Positions 52,331-64,000 of a stretch of DNA of 64,000 bases are shown one piece after another. How positions within the stretch are numbered: position 1 is the first letter of the stretch; every line of letters begins with the position of its first letter. The position numbers and the translations under genes were made by a program. Under the pieces are notes generated by a model. The model did not search any database, was not told the origin of the DNA, and worked only from the letters and a program-made list of their open reading frames with translations. The DNA comes from Bettongia penicillata ogilbyi (Eukaryota; Chordata; Mammalia; Diprotodontia; Potoroidae): NCBI GenBank assembly GCA_023548195.1, contig JAJHZJ010000014.1, forward strand, positions 18,487,718-18,551,717, in the 5' to 3' direction.

Positions 52331-55300
52331 TTAATTTGTTTTCAGTTTCCTACAATCACTTCCACAAAACTTAGATTTTCTCCCTCTCCTTCCCTCCTCC
52401 TACCTCTCCCCGACATCATGCAATTTTATATAGTTTACACAATACATTCATATTGAACACATTTTGACATGAGTCATGCTGCATAGAAGACTTAAAATGA
52501 GTGGGAGAAACCATGAGAAAATCCCAAACAAAACAAAACATAACACAAGAGAAAATATTCTGCTTCGTTCTGCATTCCCATTCCACAGTTCCTTCTCTAG
52601 AAGTGAATGGCATTTTGCCTCAAGAGTCCTTTGGAAGGGATTTAGGTCCTTGAATTTCTATGATGGGCTAAGTCTACCAGAAAAATTCCTTGCACACTGT
52701 GGTTGTTACTGCGTATAATGATCTCCTGGTTCTACTCCGTTCACTCAGCATCATTTTATATAAGTCCTTCCAGATCTCTCTGAAGTCTTCCTTCATTTCT
52801 TACAGCAGAAAAATACTCCATTGCATTTATATACCACAACTTGTTCAGTCATTCTCCAATTGATGTGCATCCTCTCAATTTCCAGTTTGGGCCACCACAA
52901 AGAGAGTTGGTATAATGTTTTGGTACACGTTGGACCATTTCAATTTTTATGATTTCTTTGTGATACAGATCGAGAAGTGATATTCCAGGGTCAAAGTGTA
53001 TGCACACTTTTGTAGTCCTTTGGTCATAGTTCAAAATTGCTCACCAGAACAGTTGGATTAACTTACAGCTCCATCAAAAATGAATTAGTGTTCCGACTCT
53101 CCCACATCTCCTCCAATGTTTGTCATCTTCCTGTTTTGTCATGTTAGTCAACCTGATAGGTGTGATGTGATACCTCAGAGTTGTTTTGATTTGCATCTCT
53201 CTAATCAACATGATTTAGAGCATTTTTTCCTATAATTATAGATAGCTTTAATTTCTTCCTGTAAAAACTGTCTGTTCATATCCTTTGATAATTTATCAAT
53301 TGGGAAATGACTTGTGTTCTTGTACATTTGGCTCAGTTCTCTATATATTTTAGAAATGAGGTTTCTATAACAGACACTAGTTGCAAAAATTCTTTCCCAG
53401 TTTTCAATTTCCCTAACTTTAGTTGCATTGGGTTTGTTTGTGCAAAACCTTTTCAATTTGATGTAATCAAAATTATCCATTTTGTACTTCATAATGTTCT
53501 GTATCTCTTGTTTCATCATAAATTTCTTCATTCTCCATAAATCTGACAAATACACTATTCCTTGCTCCCCTAATTTATGATATTAGTCTTTATACCTAGA
53601 TCGTGTATCCATTTGAACTTTATTCCTGTATACAGAGTCAAGCATTGGTCTATGCCCAGTTTCCACCACATTGTTATTCAGTTTTTACAGCAATTTTTGT
53701 CAAACAGTGAATTCTTATCCCAGAAGCTGGGGCTCTTGGGTGTATCAAACAGTAGATTGTTATATACATTGACTGCTGTGTCTTGAGTATCTAATCTATT
53801 TCACTGGCCTACCCCTCTGTTTCTTAGCCAGTTTCAAGTGATTTTGATGATTGCTGCTTTATATAAATTGCTATTCATCGACTAATGTGTCTTGAGTATC
53901 TGACATATTCCACTGGTTTACCTTTGTGTCTCTTAACCAGTACCAAGTGGTTTTGATGATTGCTGCTTTACAATAAAATTTGAGATTTAGTAAGGCTAGG
54001 TTGCCTTCCCTAGAAATTTTTTTCATTAATTCCCTTGATATTCTGGACATTTTGTTCTTCCAGATGAATTTTGATATTGTTTTTTGTTGCTCTTTTCTGG
54101 TAGTTTTTCTGGTAGTTTGATTGCTTGTGCGATAATTATTTTCCCTGGGTTTGTTTTGGCAGGTAGAATCCCAGATATTTTATACTATCTCCAGTAGTTT
54201 TAAATGGAATTTCTCTTTCTATCTCTTGCTGTTGGGCTTTGTTAGTGATACATACATACATACATACATATACATATACATACATATACATATATATATA
54301 TATAAGTGCAGATGATTTATGTGGGTTTATTTGTAATGTACAAATTTACCAAAGTTGTTTATTATTTCAAGTATTTTTTTACTTGATTCTCTGGGATTCT
54401 CTAAGGATATTATCATATCATCTTCAAAGAGTGATAACTTAGTTTCTTCTTTGCCTATTCTCATTCCTTCAATTGATTTTTCTTCTCTTATTTTTATAAA
54501 TAGCATTGCTAGGACCATATTGAATAACAGTTGTGATAACTGGCATCTTTATTTCATCCCTGATCTTACTGGAAATGAATCTAGTTTATCCCCATTGCAT
54601 AAAATGCTTGTTGATGGTTTTAGGTAGATACTGCTTATTATTTTATGGAAAGTTCCATTTATTCCTTTGCTCTCTAGTGTTTTCAATAGGAAAGGGTGTT
54701 GTATTTTGTCAAAAGCTTTTTCTGGATCTATTGAGCTAATCATATGGTTTCTGTTAATTTTGTTGTTTGTATGATGAATAATACTGATAGTTTTCCTGCA
54801 TTTCTGGTAGAAATTCTACCTGATCATAATTATTCCTGTGATAAGTTGCTATGTTTGTTTCACTAAAGTCATATTCAAAATTTTTTCATTTGTCTTTGTT
54901 AGAGAAATTGGTGTACAATTTTCTTTCTCTGTTTTGGCTCTTCTCGGTTTAGGTATCAGAATCATGTTTGTATCATAAAAAGAATTTAGTAGGACTCCTT
55001 CTTCACCAATTTTCCCAAATAGTCTATATAGTATTGGAGTTAATTTTTCTTTAAATATTTGAAAGAATTCACTTGTAAATCCATCTGGGCCTGGACATTT
55101 TTTCGTAGAGAGTTCATTGATGGCTTGTTCAATTTATTTTTCTGAGATGGGGTTGTTTAAGTATTCAACTTCCTTTTCTGTTAATTTGGGCAATTTATAT
55201 TTTTTAAAAAATATTCATCATCTCAAATTTATGGGCATACAACTGAGTAAAGTAAAATCTCATTATTCTTTTAATTTTCTCCTTGTTGGAGGTGAGTTCA

Positions 55301-58300
55301 CTCTTTTCATTTTTGATATTGGTAATTTGGTTTTCTTCTTTCCTTTTTTAATCAAATTGACCAAAGATTTATCAATTTTGTTTTTTTTTCATAAAACCAA
55401 CTCTTAGTTTTGTTAGTTCCATAGTTTTCTTAATTTCAGTTTTATTAAGCTCTCCTTTGGTTTTCAGTATTTCTAATTCACTATTTTCTTGGAGATTTTC
55501 AATTTGTTCTTTTTCTAGTTTTTTCAGGTGCATGCCCAATTCATTGATCTCTTTCTCTATTTTATTCTTGTAGGTGTTCAATGACATAAAACTTTCCCGA
55601 AGAACTGCCTTTGCCACTATCCCATAAGTTTTGGTAGCTTGCCTCATTATTATTCTCTTGAATGAAGCTATTATTTGTTTCTCTGATTTGTTGTTTAACC
55701 CACTCAGTTTTTAGGATTATTTTGTTTTCAGTTAATTTTTGATCTATCTTTACATGGCCTTTTAACACATCTAATTTTTATTGCTTGATAATCTGAGAAG
55801 GATGCATTGATCTGACCTTGTGCACTGGATTGTAAGTTTTTTTTTTACTGTTTTGTAAGGTTTTTATGACCTCCAACATGGTCAGCTTTTGTATATGTGC
55901 CATGTACTGCTGAGAGAACAGTGTAATCCTTTCTATTCTCATTCAGTTTTCTCTAGAGATCTATCATACCTACCTTGTCCAGAGTTCCATTCACCTCCTT
56001 AACTTCTTTCTTGCTTATTTCGAAGTTAGATTCACCAAGTTCAGAGAGGGCGAGGCTGAATTCCCCCACTAGTGTAGTTTCGCTCTCCGCTTCTTCCTAT
56101 AAGTCCCTTAACTTCTCCTCTAAGAATTTAGATGCTATACCACTTGGTGCACATATATTTAGTAATGATATTGCCTCATTGTCTATGGTACCTTTTAGCA
56201 CGATATAGTTTCCTTTCTTATCTCTTCCGATTTGATCTATTTCTGCTTTAGCTTTGAGATTAGAATTGCTACCCCTGCTTTTTCTAACATCAGCTGAAGC
56301 ATAATATCTTTTGCTCCAACTTTTACCTTTACCCTATGTATATTCCCCTGTTTCAAATGTGTTTCTTATAAACAACATGTTGTTGGATTGTTTTTTAATC
56401 CATTCTACCACCCACCTCCCTTTTATGGGAGAGTTCATCCCATTCACATACACAGTTATGTTTACTCTCTGTGACTTTCTCTCCATCCTATTCTCCCCAT
56501 TTATGCTTTTAGTTCTTCCTTCTTCCTTCCCCTTCAAAATGGAGTTTTGGTTTTTGACCACTGCCTCCCTCAGTCTTCCCTGCCTTCTATAGCCCTCTCC
56601 CTTTGTTTCCCCTTTTCCTATACTATTTATTCCCTCCCTTTTAGCCTCCCCTCCATTTTCTTTCCCCTCTTCATTCGAATATGCTGCCTATAGTGTAAGT
56701 TAGATTTCTATACCTAACTGAGTTTGTTGTTCCCTCCTCGAACCAAATCAGATGAAAGTAAATTTCAAACAGTGCTCATCTCTCCCCATTCCCTCTACTG
56801 TAATATACTTTCGTACCTGTTCCTGTGAAGTAATTTATCTTTTTCTACTTCCTCCTTTTCGCCTCTCCTGTTACAATCCCTTCACACCCTTAAATCTTTT
56901 TTTATCTTCTTAGTTAATTTATACCCACTCCCTCTGTTTATGTTTATCCCTTTTAAATAGCATAATAAATATACAATCCTCAAGATTAACAAGTATCATC
57001 TTCCTTTATAGGGATGTAAGCAGTTTGCCCGTATTGAGTAACAAGGTTTTTCTCCCCTGTTTACCTTTTATTCCTCTCTTGAGACTGGTATTTGAAGATC
57101 AAATTTTCTATTGGACTCTGACCTTTTCATCTGGAAGGTCTGCAAATTCCTTATTTCTTTGAAGGTCCATCTCCTTGCCTGAAATATTATGCTTAATTTT
57201 GCTTTGGATATAGTCCAAGCTCCTTTGCCTTATGAAATATCATTTTCCAGTCCTTCAATCTTTTAATGTTGAAACTGCAATGTCCTGTGTGATCCTGACT
57301 GTGGTTCCTTGACATTTGAATTTTTTTTCTCACTGCTTGCATTATTTTTACCTTGCATTATCTCATAATTCTGGAATTTGACTACAATATTCCTTGGCAT
57401 TTCAACTTGGAATTTCAGGAGGTATTTGGCAGATTCTTTTGATGACTATTTTACCCTCTGGTTCTAGGACCTCAGGGCAGATTTCCTTGATGATTTCTTG
57501 AAAAATGCTGTCCAGGTCATTTTTTTCACCACAATTCCCAGGTTGACCAATAATTCTTAAGTTATCTCTCCTGGATCTACTTTCCAGGAGAGTTGTTTTT
57601 CCAGGTAGATATTTTACATTTACTTTCTTCTTTCATTCTTTTGATTCTGTTTGACTGCTCCTTCCTATCTCATGAAGTCATTATCTTCGACTTGCCCAAT
57701 TCAAGTTCTTAAGGACATTACTTTCTTTAGTGAGTTTTTGTACCTCATTTTCCATTTGATCAATTCTATTTTTCAAGGAGTTGTTTTATTTTTTTGTGGT
57801 GTACAATTTTGTCAATTGTATTTTTAAAGGAATTGTTCAATTTCTTTTATTTGACTTTTCAGTTCCCTCTTGATCTCTTCCAAAAATGCCTTTTGGTCTT
57901 GAGACCAGTTCATATTCCCCGTTATGGTTTTGGATGTGAGTATATTGACAATATTGTTCTCTCCTGAATTTGTGTTTTGATTCTCCCTATCACCATAATA
58001 TCTGTCTATGGTCACTGTTTTTCTTTCTTGTCTTTTTTTCTCATGGTGTTTGCCTTTTTCTGGCCTTTAAAATTGATCTCCGCTTTTAGGGCACAGAGTT
58101 TTGTGTGCTGGGGCCTCAGGTGCTGGCAGCTGGAGACTGTAGGGGTCTGGTAGTTTATCTGGTGCTGAGGTTGAGGTGGTAGTGCTGTTTGATGTGTGAT
58201 TGGTGTTGATCCTTGCCTGTTCTAGGTTCTTCCACTGGTTTGATGAGGTTGGGCTTGACACTGGGTTCCTGGGATTCCTCCCATCCTGTACTGGTCCCCT

Positions 58301-58480
58301 TGAGCCACAGCAAGAGAGACCTTTCCTGTTAATCACTCTAGCCTCCCAAGCTAAAAGACTGTTGCATTCAGTCTTTCTGATGTCTCCACTGTTTCAGGAT
58401 TTTTCCTAGGGCTGTATTTTCCAGGTTTATCAAGGTCAATAAGGAAGGTAATTGGTCGATTCCCAACTTCTGCCAGATGG
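52331..58480 (-). mobile_element. Nearly full-length L1, inactive
   Basis: About 6.1 kb. On the minus strand it has a 5' UTR (about 58,070-58,480), ORF1 (about 57,010-58,060; coiled-coil frame at 57,824-58,015), an inter-ORF region (about 56,600-57,000), ORF2 endonuclease (about 55,850-56,590), linker (55,372-55,647; LGMHLKKLEKEQIENL), RT (54,549-54,743 with PEKAFDKIQHPFLLKTL; 54,327-54,518 with LSLFEDDMIISLENP) and then the C-terminal part and 3' UTR to 52,331. The RT catalytic box reads FEDD instead of the usual FADD. Stops and frameshifts split both ORFs. A TATG run lies at 54,250-54,304. Confidence 0.8.
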
Positions 58481-58985
58481 CTTTCAAGGTTTCTCAACAA
58501 TTTATATCAAATAATGAATTCTTACACCAAAACTATATATAAAATTCTATAATTTTGGTAAAATTGTCATTTTAGTTATATTGTCCCTGTCTACTCATGA
58601 ACAATTAATAACTCCCCATTTATTTTAATCTGATTTCATTTGTATGCAAAGTTGTTTGTTTTTTTTCTTTTTACAGTTTTGTTCATATAGATACTGGGCT
58701 TGTTTTTCTACTTGTATTCCCAGGTATTTTATACTATCTAACACTATTTTCATTGGGATTTTTCTAGCTGTATCTTCCTGCAGGATCCCTTTGGTAATAT
58801 ATAGGGGTATGCTGGTGATTTATGTGTGTTTACTTTATATCTTGCCACTTTGCTGAAATTATTAATTATTTAAATTATTTTTTTAGTTGTCTTTTTGATT
58901 TTCCAGGTATATCATATCATCTGTAAAAAGAGATATTTCTATTATCTCATTCTCTGTTCTGATTCCTTTTACTTTTTTTCTCCTA
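58481..58985 (-). mobile_element. L1 ORF2 reverse transcriptase fragment
   Basis: The minus strand carries 'acagatgatatgatatacct' (the F-x-DD region) near 58,910 and 'aaaatacctgggaatacaag' near 58,720, both RT landmarks. It comes from a different, older copy than the adjacent L1. Confidence 0.65.
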
Positions 58986-59704
58986 TTGCTACTGCTAGGA
59001 TTTCAAACACAACCACTCACTTCCACAAAATTTTGAATGTCAAGTTTTCTTCCAATTTCTCCCCTTGCCCTACTCAGGACAGTGTGCATTCTGATTACCC
59101 TTTCTTCCAATATGCCCTCCCTTCCATTGCACACCCCATCCCCTTCTCTTCTATTTTCCTGTAGGAAATAGAGGTTTCTATACCTCCCTTGCCTATATAT
59201 CTTATTTCTTAGTTGCACTTAAAAACAATTTTTAATATTCATATTTAAAGCTCTGTGTTCCACATTCTCTCTTTCCCCCTCCCCATGCACATTCATTGAG
59301 AAGGCAAGTAATTTGATATAGGTTGTACATGTATACATACAGATGTATACATGTACATACACATCTTTTTCTAATCATAGTTTTCAGGGAGTCCAGTAAA
59401 ATTATCTCTCCCAGATCTATTTTCTAGGTCAGTTGTTTTTCCAGTGAAATACCTCACATTGTCTTCTGTTTTTTCATTATTTTGGTTTTGCTTTGTGATG
59501 TCTTGATTTCTTATAAAGTTATTAGCTTTCACTTGCTCCTTTCTAATTCTGAAGAAATTGCTTTCATCGGTGAACTTTTGGAATTCTTTTTCCATTTGGC
59601 CCATTCTGCTTTTTATCACATTCTTTCTCTCATTGGCTATTTGGACCTCTTTTGACATTTGGATTAGTCTACTTTTAAAAGTGTTATTTTCTATTTTTCC
59701 AATT
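58986..59704 (-). mobile_element. HAL1 copy 2, internally deleted
   Basis: 3' UTR sequence (58,986-59,360; 'tccacaaaattttgaatgtc' on the plus strand) joins directly to ORF1 coiled coil (59,371-59,658 on the minus strand, KSRMGQMEKEFQKFTDE and TGKTTDLENRSGRDNF). The ORF1 C-terminal part is missing. It is cut near 59,704 by the 3' end of the next copy. Confidence 0.75.
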
Positions 59705-60668
59705 CATGTATTTTAAGTTTTCAACATTCATTTCCACAAGATTTTGAGTTTCATGTTTTCTCCCTATCTCTCTCCTCCTCCCAATCTGATTACTCCTTCC
59801 TCCAACACACCCTCTCATTTATCACACCCCTCCCTTCCCTTGTCCCCATCTTCTCTCTTTCTTGTAGGACAAGATAGATTTCTATACTCCATTACCTTAC
59901 ATTTCTTATTTCCCAGTCATATGCAAAAGCAATTCTCAATATTCATTCCTACAACTTTGAGATCCAACTTCTCTCTCTTCCTCCTTCCCCATCCATCCCC
60001 ACTAAGAAGGCAAGTAATTCAATAAAGGCTATATATGCATAGTTTTGCTAAAGACTTCCATAACAATCATGTTGTGTAAGACTAATTATACTTCCCTCCA
60101 TTCTATCCTGCCCCTCCATTTATTCTAGTCTCGCTTTTGACCTTATCCCTCCCCAAAAGTGGTTACTTCTAATTGCTCCCTCCTCTCATTTTCCCTCCCT
60201 TCTACCAATCCCACCACACCCCACTTATTCCCTTCTCCCCTACTTTCCTATAGTGTAAGACAGGCTGTGCATGAATGTTATTCCCCTCTTTAAGTCAAAT
60301 GTGATGAGAGTAAGTTTCACTTTTTCCATCTCACCTTCCCCTTTTCCCCTCCTTTGTAAAAGATGTTTCTTGTCTTTTTCATGAGAAATAATTTACCCCA
60401 TTCCATTTTTCCCTTTATCCTCCCAGTATATTCCTCTTTCACCCCTTAATTTTATTTCTACATATCATTCCTTCTTATTCAACTCACTCTGTGCCTTTTG
60501 CATATACACACACACACACACACACACACTTTCCTATTTACTTTTTCATGCTTCTTTTTATTCTTGTGCTTGAAAGTCAAACTTTCTATTCAGTTCTGGT
60601 CTATTTCATTGAATGACTATTTTCCCTCTGAAGTATTATATACAGTTTTGCGGAGTACGTGATTCTTT
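59705..60668 (-). mobile_element. HAL1 copy 3, 5'-truncated
   Basis: It has the 3' end 'atttccacaagattttgagt' (plus strand), the whole pyrimidine-rich 3' UTR in reverse, a (CA)n run at 60,504-60,530, and the start of the ORF1 C-terminal region ('tgaagtattatatacagttt'). It stops at 'gtgattcttt' near 60,668, at a T-rich boundary. Confidence 0.75.
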
Positions 60669-61645
60669 TTTTAAAATTTTATATTATTTTTAACACAGTT
60701 CATATCACATAAAACAATTCCAACTTTTGGTCAGGTGATACTTCTTTTTAAAATATTTACAATATAGATCACAAAAGAATTTTTTTTAATGTTAACCAAC
60801 TGAGACACAAATAATATTTATGTATGCTGTCTTCACAAGTCCTTCACCTAATTGTCTCCACAGTATTACCAAGAATTAAAGGACCATAACTTATTGTTGT
60901 TGATCTAAAGTCCTAAGCCTAATAGTGTAATTTTAGACTTAACCTTGGATGTTCCCCTACCAACAATCTATAATTTAATAAATCTGGTGTTAAACTTACA
61001 AATCTTTTGACTATAGGAAATTGCCATTAAGAGTAGTGACGTTGCAGGGAACCAATATCTCCCCAACTTCATGTCAGTTCCAGGTAAGAGTAGATTGTCC
61101 ACTTGCATTCAGTCAGGCTTAAAGTCTGCCAGGTGTCAGTGGGGAAATTGAGTTAGGAGAATCCTATCTCAGCCCAGTCTGAACAGTCGCTCTCCCACAC
61201 TTCCCATGAGATCACCTTTGGCAGTTCATATCAGCATCTCACAGGTTTATTGGCATCATGGATTGAAGGCTCAGACTGCCTTTCTTGCTATCCATACCTG
61301 GAGTTAGACTCAGAAGAACAGTCACTTAATAATCCCATAGCATCTTAAAATAGCAAGTTCCAATAACTACATTTCAAATATGACTATAATTATGCTTTGG
61401 CTAAGGAATATATTTTGAAACAAGTCTTAAACGGCCTATATGCCTTTCTGTACATGTTCTAGTTCTTGATTAAATAGCAATCATAAAATCAAATTTACCA
61501 TTAAAACCTTAACTTTTCCATCAATGCCAAATTTTACCTGAAGTTACCTGCTTCTAGGAAATTTAGACTAAAATTCTTTTCCCCAAACTAAAGATGTCTT
61601 TGATTTATTCTCAGTATTTAATTCAGTCAATTGTTTTAATACTAA
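60669..61645. other. Unassigned ~1 kb block between HAL1 copies
   Basis: The left side begins with poly-T/A-rich sequence, as expected for the tail of a minus-strand retroelement. The body matches none of the L1, HAL1 or SINE phrases seen elsewhere in the window. It has no long open frame. It may be a solo LTR, another LINE family, or host DNA lying between two copies. Confidence 0.4.
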
Positions 61646-62925
61646 TTGTTTTTGCATAACTTTGTAACATGTCCAATTTTTTTCCCCATGACTCTCCTTC
61701 CCCTGCTTCCTAAAACCTTGCATTCTGATTACTCCTTCCCTCAAAGTACCCTCCCTTTTATCACACCCCACTGTTCCCTTATCCCCATCTTCTTTTCTTG
61801 TAGGGCAAGACAAATTTCTATACCTCATTCCCTGTCTTTTTATTTCCCAATTATATGCAATAAAAACTCTCAACATTCATTACTAATACTTTGAATTCCA
61901 ACTTCTCTCCCTCCCTCTCTCCCTCTCTCCCCCCTACCAATCCCCACTGAGAAGGCAAGCAATTCAATACAAACTAAATATGTGTCGTTTTGCAAAAGAC
62001 TTCCACAACAATCATGTGTATAATACTAACTATATTGCCCTCTATCCTACTCTATCCTCCCTTATATTTTTTAATTTTTTTTATTTCCTCATTTGACTTT
62101 GTCCCTTCCCAAAAATGTTTATTTCTAGTTACTCTCTTTTTCCATTTGCCCTCCCTTCTATCATTCCCCTCACCCCACTTGTTACCTCCTCCCTTACTTT
62201 TCTGTGGTGTAAGATAGATTTTCATATCAAATTTAATGAACATGTTATTCTCTCCTTCAGACATATGTAGAGAGAGTAGCTTCACTTTTCCCCTCTTCCC
62301 TTCTCCCTTTTCTCCTCTATTGAACAAGATTTTTCTTATCTCTTTTATGAGTTATAGCCTGCCCCATTCCATTTCTCCCTTTCTCTTCCCAGTATTTTCC
62401 TCCCTCACCCCTTAATTTTTGTTTTATTTTATTTCACTTTTTTTGTGTGGATATCATCTCTTCTGATTCAACACAACCTGTACTCTCTGTCTATATATGT
62501 GTATATTTGTGTATGTACAATCCTTCCACCTACCCAAATATTGAGAAAAGATTCATGAGTTACAAATATTTTCTTTCCATGTAGGAATGTAAACAGTTCA
62601 GTTTTAGAAAGTTTTTTATTATTTCTCTTTCTTGTTTACCTTTTCATGTTTCTCTTGATTCTTGTGTTGGAAAGTCAAATTTTCTATACAGTTCTGGTCT
62701 TTTCCTCAATATGAATGCTTCATAGTCCCCTATATCATTGAATGACCATTTATTCCATTGAAGTATTATACTCAGATTTGCTGGGTAGGTGATTCTTAAT
62801 ATCAATCCCAGTTCCTTTGACCTCTGAAATATCCCATTCCAAGCCCTTCAGTTCTTTAATGTTGAAGCTGCCAGATCCTGTATTATCCTGATTGCATTTC
62901 CACAATACTTTTTTTCATTCATTTC
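61646..62925 (-). mobile_element. HAL1 copy 4, 5'-truncated
   Basis: It has the 3' UTR in reverse from about 61,646 ('gcattctgattactccttcc', 'tgtagggcaagacaaatttc'), a TG-rich run near 62,495-62,520, 'ccatgtaggaatgtaaacag' and the ORF1 C-terminal domain to 'cagatcctgtattatcctga' at about 62,905. The 5' part is absent. Confidence 0.75.
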
Positions 62926-64000
62926 TTTATTTATTTAACTTTTTTTACATTCATTTTCACAAAATTTTGGGTTCCAAATTTTCATCCCATTTGTCCCCTC
63001 CCCCCACCCCAATACACCAAGCATTCTAATTTCCCCTATTGCCATTCTGCCCTCTCTTCTATCATCCCTCCCTTCCCTTGACCCCATCTTCTCTTTTGTC
63101 CTGTAGGGCCAGATAACTTTCTATTCCCCATTACCTGGATTTCTTATTTCCTAGTAGCAAGAACAATACTCAACAATTTTTTCTAAAACTTTGAGTTCCA
63201 ACTTCTCCCCAGCCCTCCCTCCCCACCCATTCCCTTTGTGAAGGCAGGAAATTCAATATAGGCCATATCTGTGTAGTTTTTCAAATGACGTCCATAATAG
63301 TCGTGTTGTGTAAGACTGACTATATTTCCTTCCATCCTATCCTGCCCCCCATTGTTTCTATTCTCTCTTTTGATCCTGTCCCTCCCCAAGTGTTGACTTC
63401 AAATTGCTCCCTCCTCCCATTGCCCTCCCTTCCATCATCCCCCCCACCCTTCTTATCTCCTTCTCCCCCTCTTTCTTGTATTGTAAGATAGGTTTTCAAA
63501 CCAAAAAGAGTGTGCATGTTATTCCTTCCTTTAGTCGAATGTGATGAGAGTAAACTTCATGTTTTTTTCCTCAGCTCTCCTCTTTTTCCCTCCACTAAAA
63601 AGTCTCATGCTTGTCTCTTCTGTGAGAGATAATTTGTCCCATTCCATTTCACCCTCTCTCCTCCCAGTACATTTCTCTTATACATTAACCTTCATTTTTT
63701 AAGATATGATCCCACCCTATTCAATTCACTCTGTGCTCTCTGCCTCTGTGTGTGCGTGTATGTGTGTATGTGTGTGTGCACACACGTGTATGTGTATGTG
63801 TGTGTGTATGTTTGTCTAATCCCACCAACTACCCAGATACTGAAAAGTTTCAAGAGTTACAAATATTGTCTTTCCATGTAGGAATGTAAGCAGTTCACCT
63901 TTGGTAAGTCCCTTATGACTTCTCTTTGCTATTTACTTTTTCATGCTTCTTCTCATTCTTGTGTTTGAAAGTCAAATTTTCTTTTCAGCTCTGGTCTTTT
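62926..64000 (-). mobile_element. HAL1 copy 5, runs off the window
   Basis: A T-rich tail (62,926-62,960), then 3' UTR in reverse ('aaattttgggttccaaattt'), a TG microsatellite at 63,745-63,815 and 'ccaccaactacccagatact' leading into the ORF1 C-terminal region at the window end. It is very close in sequence to the copy at 45.0-46.1 kb, so the two belong to the same subfamily. Confidence 0.8.
63745..63815. repeat. (TG/TATG)n microsatellite in HAL1
   Basis: Alternating TG, TGCG, TATG and a short CA patch. It holds the same position as the CT/GT run in the 45 kb copy. Confidence 0.85.

Overview
This is a nuclear vertebrate window, almost certainly from a marsupial. It carries one recognisable protein-coding gene, the homeobox transcription factor NKX2-1 (TTF-1), on the minus strand at about 19.7-23.8 kb. 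The marsupial assignment rests on the repeats: L1 and half-L1 (HAL1) elements with opossum-type 5' ends (the 'caagatggcagag' start), a marsupial SINE at 49.25-49.45 kb, and old MIR, L2 and CR1 copies typical of non-placental genomes. The species cannot be fixed from the sequence alone.

Layout. 1-9 kb: AT-rich intergenic DNA with a CR1 LINE relic (1.3-1.9 kb), an L2 fragment and two MIRs. 9-19.7 kb: mostly single-copy DNA downstream of NKX2-1, with microsatellites, a cluster of old SINEs at 14.2-14.8 kb and a G-rich block near 17.05 kb. 19.7-23.8 kb: NKX2-1, with a 3' UTR that contains a long microsatellite, two coding exons (20,828-21,510 and 22,713-23,079), and a remnant of the upstream first exon (23,743-23,811) in which the N-terminally extended isoform no longer has a usable ATG. 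23.8-31.7 kb: upstream flank, still free of L1, with candidate promoter elements. 31.7-64 kb: almost solid LINE DNA. It contains fragmentary L1s on the minus strand (31.7-39.7 kb), an internally deleted L1 on the plus strand (40.2-44.2 kb), a plus-strand HAL1-type element split by a near-complete minus-strand HAL1 with a target-site duplication (44.2-50.0 kb), further minus-strand L1s including a nearly full-length one (52.3-58.45 kb), and a head-to-tail series of minus-strand HAL1 copies running off the window end.

Functional reading. NKX2-1 is the only host gene seen. It encodes a predicted 349-residue NK-2 class homeodomain protein that directs thyroid, lung and ventral forebrain development. 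In human the same orientation places SFTA3/MBIP beyond the 3' side and NKX2-8/PAX9 beyond the 5' side; I could not recognise any of these here. The repeat-poor block around the gene, against the LINE-saturated upstream part, fits the known exclusion of insertions around developmental regulators.

I found no CRISPR, operon or other microbial system. The most interesting items are the broken extended isoform of NKX2-1, the 3' UTR microsatellite, the nested HAL1 with its duplicated target, the run of same-orientation HAL1 copies and an unassigned ~1 kb block between two of them. Repeat family names and boundaries come from recognition by eye and are approximate.
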